Origin: Syntrophomonadaceae bacterium
GTDB lineage: Bacteria; Bacillota; DSM-12270; Thermacetogeniales; Thermacetogeniaceae
Direction of reading: 5' to 3'
Length of the DNA stretch: 43,421 bases
Assembly: GCA_012840385.1 (NCBI GenBank)
Contig: DULK01000021.1
Location: 1-43,421 of the forward strand
The notes under the pieces: model-generated
What the model was told of the DNA's origin: nothing
Seen by the model: the letters and a program-made list of their open reading frames with translations, nothing else
The model's database searches: none
Shown: in pieces, positions 39,299 through 43,421 of the stretch
Position numbering within the stretch: position 1 is the stretch's first letter
Layout of the letters: each line of letters starts with the position of its first letter
Program-made: the position numbers and the translations under genes

Positions 39299-40312
39299 TT
39301 AATACTTTGCAGGGATCATTACCGTGAATCTGGTTCCATTCGTCTTATCTGACGAGACCCCGACTATGCCTGACAATTCTTCAGTCAAAGTCTTAACTAT
39401 GTGGAGCCCCAAACCGCTGTGCCCTTCTCCCTTTTGGGTATACCCCGTCTCAAAAATCAGTCCTAATTCTTCTTCGGGGATAACAGGCCCCCTGTTGCAG
39501 ACCTCCAACTGCAGCAAGGGTCCGGTCCGGAAGAGCCTGACAGATACAGTTTTCTGGTACTCCTCCCCGGAAAGGACGGCGTCAAAAGCGTTGTCGATGA
39601 GGTTGCCCATGATCCTGGCCAGGGCAGGTGAATCCTGGCCCAGCCTGGCCAGAGAAACATCGATGTCGATATCCAGCCGGATTCTGCGAATATCAGCTTC
39701 GGCCAGCTTGCTTTTAAGAAGAGCGCCGATGATGGGGTTGTCGACCTGGATAATGTCGTTAAGACGGGTGACTTTATTGGAAACACATTCCAGGTAATCT
39801 CTCAGTTCGCTGATCCGCCCGCCATCCAATAAGTCTGAGATCCGGTCTACGTGTTCAAGGAAGCCCCGGTTCTGAAAGTCCATCGCCTGGATAATCTTCT
39901 GTTTGTGTTCCGCCATGGCCTCCTTGATGGCCAGATCCGCTTCTCGACGAGAAACAGCTATCAGCCTCCGGCCCACCAATACGCTCAATACTATGCTTAG
40001 CGCAAGGGAGCCAAAAATGATCACCTGCTTCAAAATGCTTTCGCTGACTGCAGGAGTGTTAGAAACAAAAACCAGGAACGCCGCCAGCAGCAAGACAAAC
40101 TGGATGGCTGCGAGCAGGAGAGGGGTACTCCTTTGTAATGGCGCTAATTTCTTGACAATTTGCATACCAGAAGTATTCTGCACAGCCGAAAAAAATCCTT
40201 CTTGTTCCAAAAAACCGGGTATTGACACCAAAATCCCGTAATTATGGGCGTCAAATATGGCTGTTAAGAACATCCGGCTAACCAGAAAGCAAAAGACCCT
40301 TTCTGCTGCCAT
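39299..40312 (-). CDS. GHKL histidine-kinase-like protein lacking the phosphoacceptor His
   Basis: Up to 337 residues. Two membrane segments (about 64-84 and 94-114) precede a dimerisation-type helix, QNRGFLEHVDRISDLLDGGR, which aligns with QRHDFINHIQILLALL of the 37457 gene and has Arg149 where His is expected. The ATPase domain is complete: N box MGNLIDNAFDAV, a divergent G1 (VCNRGPVIPEEEL), FETGYTQKG, and G2 GHSGLGLHIVK. The start is doubtful: ATG 40312 lacks a ribosome site, and a GTG near 40177 is possible. It is first of the three-gene unit. A mobile-element end lies about 70 bp upstream. It is probably the ATP-binding partner of a two-protein kinase. Confidence 0.82.
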   Translation of the reverse strand: MAAERVFCFLVSRMFLTAIFDAHNYGILVSIPGFLEQEGFFSAVQNTSGMQIVKKLAPLQRSTPLLLAAIQFVLLLAAFLVFVSNTPAVSESILKQVIIFGSLALSIVLSVLVGRRLIAVSRREADLAIKEAMAEHKQKIIQAMDFQNRGFLEHVDRISDLLDGGRISELRDYLECVSNKVTRLNDIIQVDNPIIGALLKSKLAEADIRRIRLDIDIDVSLARLGQDSPALARIMGNLIDNAFDAVLSGEEYQKTVSVRLFRTGPLLQLEVCNRGPVIPEEELGLIFETGYTQKGEGHSGLGLHIVKTLTEELSGIVGVSSDKTNGTRFTVMIPAKY

Positions 40313-40426
40313 CAGGAAGTAATTATGCGGTTAGGCGGCCCGATGGCTAACCATAACAAAAAACCTCCCACACATACAATGGTTGTGAATTTCTCCAGTA
40401 ACCCCTCCGAAACCGGGAGGATCTTG

Positions 40427-40436
40427 TCAAAATAAA
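40427..40436 (+). repeat. Left-end repeat, putative transposase-binding site
   Basis: TCAAAATAAA at the left end of the element, present in the opposite orientation twice at the right end. It lies 43 bp inside the proposed left terminus. Confidence 0.45.
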
Positions 40437-40518
40437 TTTCTTTGTGAGAGAGATGTTGCCTCTTTATTGTGCTAAAATTATGGCACATTTTTTATCACTT
40501 CCAGGGAGGCAACTTGCT

Positions 40519-41040
40519 TTGCAGATCATGCATGACTTTGGGGTATCACCTTTAGAGTACAGCAAGAGGGAAGAAAATAACAACTTCCCCGTCATCGATT
40601 TCTGTCCCATGTGCCACGCCAAAGGCACCCTGAAGAAACATGGTTTTTACTCAAGATACGCTCTGCCCTTTAAGAAAGAACTGCGGATTGTTATCAGGAG
40701 ATTCAAGTGCTCCTGCTGCAAGAAAACAATCTCTGTCCTGCCCTCTTTCCTCCTCCCTCACTATCAACACACTGTGGGTTTCATCCTGGGATGCTTGAAA
40801 GGCCATTTTATCTTGAGGAAGCTCAAGGCGTACTACCAGAAGGTCCAGTTCTACAGGAGGCGGTTTCTCAAGAACCTGAAGGCAGTGGAGATGTTTTTTA
40901 GGGACCCGGGCTTAAGGGATCAGTTCCCGGAACCCCATCAAGAGAAGGCCATAAAGCTGCTGAAAATGATCGGGGCTTGCGCCTCGGCCTTCTCCCAAAG
41001 GTTCTTCAGTCATTTTCGTCACAGCTTTATGGCACTTTAA
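40519..41040 (+). CDS. DUF6431-like zinc-ribbon protein of the transposable element
   Basis: A 173-residue basic protein. The N-terminal zinc ribbon is FCPMCHAKGTLKKHGFYSRY followed by RRFKCSCCKKTISVLPSF, an arrangement like the DNA-binding head of some transposases but without a catalytic domain. The C-terminal half is helical and rich in Lys/Arg. GGGAGG lies nine bases before TTG 40519. Frames open from 40444 (GTG, then ATGs at 40453 and 40480) could give a longer product, but with poor ribosome sites. I associate such proteins with neighbouring DDE transposase and AAA genes, and the same order occurs here. Its role in transposition is unknown. Confidence 0.7.
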   Translation: MQIMHDFGVSPLEYSKREENNNFPVIDFCPMCHAKGTLKKHGFYSRYALPFKKELRIVIRRFKCSCCKKTISVLPSFLLPHYQHTVGFILGCLKGHFILRKLKAYYQKVQFYRRRFLKNLKAVEMFFRDPGLRDQFPEPHQEKAIKLLKMIGACASAFSQRFFSHFRHSFMAL

Positions 41041-41174
41041 TTTTACTATTCCTCCGGGCCTAATGGGAAGAACTTTTTAAACACAGAGCTTTTGCATGGA
41101 ACCTTTCCACTTGATTTTAGACTGTTACGTGTGGCCAAACGGCATCAAAACTCATGATTCAGGAGGAAGATTCC

Positions 41175-42435
41175 ATGGACGAAAAGGAAAGAGAGAAGGT
41201 AGCGCTGTTTCGCTTTGGCCTGATTGCCCCTATCCTGCAGGGGCAGGTGACCAACATCCGGGAGTATCTGGCCGAAGTAGCCGACAGGGTGCACCAGGTC
41301 CCCCACTATGGGCCTGAAGGAGTACGCTCCCAAAACCATCGAGTGCTGGGTGAGGGATTACCGGAGGGAGGGGTTTGAAGGGCTCAAGCCGAAAGCCCGT
41401 TCCGACAGGGGGCAGAGCAGGAAGATCCCGCCAGAACTGCAGGAGAGGCTGCTTTCTCTGAGGAAGGAGCAACCCGGTATCCCGGTCTCGGTCTTTTACG
41501 ATCAGCTGATCGCCAAAGGGGTCATTCTGCCCTGTGATTTCTCCTACTCCTCAGTCTACCGGTTTTTGAAAAGGCAGGACCTGGTGAGGGGGGAAATCCG
41601 CAGGGAACCGGAGCGCAAGAGGTTTGCCTACGACACCGTCAACATGCTCTGGCAGGGGGACGTGTCCTACGGCCCCTACCTCAAGCTGAACGGCAGGAAG
41701 GTGCAGGCCTTCCTCTTTGCCTTTATCGACGACTGCTCGCGCCTCATCCCTTTTGCCCGGTTCTGCCTTTCGGAGAAATACGATTCGTTGAAGATAGTCT
41801 TCAAGGAGGCTCTTCTGCGCCGGGGGATACCCAGGATGGTTTACGTGGACAATGGGAAGATCTACCACTCCGACCAGTTCCATGTGGTCTGCGCCTCTTT
41901 AGGTATCGCCCTCATCCACACCAGGCCGTACGATGCCCAAGCCAAGGGGAAAATCGAGAGGTTCTTTTTAACGGTAAAACAGCGCTTCTACTCCCGGCTG
42001 GAACCGGACGACCTCTCCTCTCTTGAATCCCTGAACCGGGCCTTCTGGGAGTGGCTGGAGACGGATTACCACCGGAGTGTACACACTGCTCTGGGTATGA
42101 GTCCCCTGGACAAGTTCCTGTCCCAGGCAAGCCAGGTCAGAATGGTGGAGGACCCCGCTTCCTTGGAGCAGTTGTTCCTGCAGCGGGAGAGGCGCACCGT
42201 GAAGCACGACGGCACCATCTCCCTCAACAAGCGGCTCTTCGAGGTGCCGCCCCAGTTCATCGGGCAGAAGATAGAAGTCCGCTTCGACCCTGAGAATCCC
42301 GGGAGGGTGTTCGTCTTTGCCGGCGGTGTCATGGTGGCCGAGGCGAAGCCGGTCAACCTGGCCGACAACGCCCGGGTGAAAAGAGACCGGTCCCTCTCTT
42401 TCGCCAGGATGCTGGATGAGGAGGGGAAAGGGTGA
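41175..42435 (+). pseudogene. DDE (Mu/TnsB-like) transposase, frameshifted
   Basis: Two frames form one transposase of about 420 residues. The first starts at ATG 41175 (AGGAGG at 8 nt) and reads MDEKEREKVALFRFGLIAPI ... ADRVHQVP. At a CCCCC run (41300-41304) the frame must lose one base to continue as TMGLKEYAPKTIECWVRDYR, the usual helix-turn-helix. The rve catalytic core follows: Asp in QGDVSYG, Asp in VYVDNGKIY and Glu in GKIERFF, then the C-terminal beta domain. The catalytic triad is intact. The downstream frame alone, starting at ATG 41308, lacks the N-terminal 45 residues. The ATPase start overlaps its stop (TGATG). Confidence 0.82.
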
Positions 42436-43235
42436 TGTACCGGGCGTTTTATTCCCTGTCAGGGGAGCCTTTCTCGAAGGGGATCGCACCGGAGGATTAC
42501 TTCCCTTCGAGAAACTGGTCGGAGGCGAAGGCCAGGCTGCAGTACCTTGTGAGAGCAAGGGGAATCGGTGTCCTGGTGGGGGAGCCGGGGTCGGGAAAGA
42601 CCTTTGCCCTGCGCTCCCTTGCGGCAGGGTTGAACCCGGCCCTGTACAGGGTGATCTACCTCCCACTGTCTACCGGAACGGTGATGGATTTTTACCGGGG
42701 GCTGGCCGGCGGGCTGGGTGAATAGCCCAAATTCCGCAAGATCGACCTCTTCGAGCAGATCCAGCGCTCTGTGCTCAACCTCTTTCAGGAGAGAAGGATC
42801 ACTCCCGTCTTCATCCTAGATGAAATGCACCTGGCTTCACCCAAGTTCCTGCTGGATTTGAGCCTGCTCTTCAATTTCTCGATGGATTCGCTGAACCCGT
42901 TTGTCTTCGTTCTCTGCGGGCTGCCGTTCCTGCTGAACCGCCTGGGCTTAAGCCAGACGCAGTCCCTCGCCCAGCGGGTGGTGATGCGCTACAAGATGGA
43001 GCCTCTGGAGAGGGATGAGGTCAAGGGTTACATTGAACACCACCTGAAGCTGGCGGGAGCCAATCATCCCCTGTTCACCGATTCGGCTGTCGAGGCTATC
43101 GCTTCCAACTCCCGGGGCTGGCCGAGAATGGTGAACAATCTCGCCGGCACCGCTCTTATGCTTGGCGCTCAGCTCAAGGTTTGCCCTGTGAATGAGGATA
43201 TCGTCAGACAGGCTGCTGGTGAGCTGGGGTTCTGA
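42435..43235 (+). pseudogene. AAA ATPase of the transposable element (TniB/ExeA-like), interrupted by TAG
   Basis: A 266-codon frame holding one in-frame TAG at 42723-42725. The first part has the FSLSGEPFSKGI-type start typical of ExeA/TniB proteins and Walker A GEPGSGKTFALRSL. After the TAG the same frame continues PKFRKIDLFEQIQRSVLNLF, Walker B VFILDEMHLASP, the sensor block LCGLPFLLNRLG, the Arg-finger region LAQRVVMRYKMEPL and the C-terminal helical bundle. Only one base (GAG or CAG to TAG) need have changed. The partner ATPase normally selects targets and activates the transposase, so the element is probably immobile without help in trans. Confidence 0.82.
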
Positions 43236-43252
43236 TGATACTGTTGTTCAGG

Positions 43253-43285
43253 AAGGGCTGAGGTGTGAATCTCAGCCCTTTTTTG
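43253..43285 (+). terminator. Intrinsic terminator after the ATPase gene
   Basis: AAGGGCTGAG-GTGTGAAT-CTCAGCCCTT is a perfect 10-bp stem followed by TTTT. It ends the element's transcript 18 bp after the ATPase stop. Confidence 0.88.
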
Positions 43286-43334
43286 CTATCCAAAAGATTG
43301 TGACAATTTGATAACCCGGCTCTCGATGAACTGT

Positions 43335-43412
43335 TTTATTTTGAAAATTTACCTTATTTTTTCGAATTAACTGGCTGGTTTAGTTTGCAAAATAGTGGTA
43401 AGTTTATTTTGA
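43335..43412 (-). repeat. Right-end repeats, putative transposase-binding sites
   Basis: TTTATTTTGA occurs at 43335-43344 and 43403-43412, 68 bp apart. Both are inverted relative to the left-end copy. Paired sites at an end are usual for TnsB-type transposases. Confidence 0.5.
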
Positions 43413-43421
43413 AAAATCACA

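Larger units (their letters stand above)
40384..43421. mobile_element. Tn7/Mu-like transposable element, probably inactive
   Basis: All three genes read rightward: a DUF6431-like zinc-binding protein, a DDE (rve) transposase with a frameshift, and an AAA ATPase with an in-frame stop, followed by a strong terminator. Candidate ends begin 5'-TGTGAATTTCTC at 40384 and finish ...AAAATCACA at 43421, the TGT...ACA ends expected of this family. Both ends contain TCAAAATAAA in inverted orientation. Since the right end coincides with the window end, target-site duplication cannot be checked. Confidence 0.7.

Noticed and set aside
42723-42725. Pyrrolysine insertion at the in-frame TAG
   Set aside because: No pyl genes or supporting context are in the window. 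A simple nonsense mutation in a decaying element is more likely, although it was left as a check in the findings.

Overview
The window looks like a chromosome segment of a spore-forming, SLH-bearing clostridial Firmicute, probably close to the Desulfotomaculum/Pelotomaculum group. This is inferred from strong AGGAGG-type ribosome sites with many GTG and TTG starts, a YaaH-like GH18 protein, an SLH protein, minC, CCA-encoding tRNA genes, and protein similarities judged by eye. No database search was run.

Region 1 (1-7.7 kb) is one end of an integrated prophage or related element. Leftward early genes encode an SF1 helicase (cut by the window edge), a putative annealing protein, a RecB/Cas4-like nuclease and several very small proteins. 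A divergent switch follows: two related XRE repressors flank an array of five AGGC-N5-GC sites. Rightward genes encode a repressor, an ImmA-like peptidase, a lipoprotein, a membrane protein and a large serine recombinase. The recombinase frame runs antisense through host tRNA-Glu(CTC) and tRNA-Gln(CTG), which marks the integration junction. Both tRNAs lie directly downstream of gltX on the same strand.

Region 2 (7.9-25.7 kb) is housekeeping and metabolic: gltX, a 2[4Fe-4S] ferredoxin, cobO, a YjbQ-family gene, and an alpha-glucan/trehalose cluster (treT, treZ, a GH57 enzyme, a GH13 enzyme). After these come a frameshifted unknown gene, a nitroreductase, a P1-family peptidase, an NhaC antiporter, minC, an SLH protein, a stalk-GH18 hydrolase and a Cys-containing unknown.

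Region 3 (25.8-36.2 kb) is a ten-gene leftward chemosensory operon in which nearly all genes overlap or abut. In transcription order it encodes a soluble MCP with two signalling tips, a triple-CheW fusion, CheB, a HEAT-repeat protein, CheR, CheY, CheA, a STAS protein, a membrane MCP-like protein with a CheZ-like FQDxxxQ motif, and a second CheY. No flagellar or pilus gene is adjacent, so the output may not be flagellar.

Region 4 (36.2-43.4 kb) starts with about 930 bp of non-coding DNA holding a poly-C tract and a decayed gene, then a zinc-ribbon protein. A two-component locus follows in which one membrane protein has the phosphoacceptor His but no ATPase domain, and the other has an ATPase domain but Arg in place of that His. 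A LytTR response regulator lies between them. I consider this apparently split kinase the most interesting candidate for an undescribed system. The window ends with a Tn7/Mu-like element (DUF6431-like protein, DDE transposase, AAA ATPase) disabled by a frameshift and an in-frame stop.
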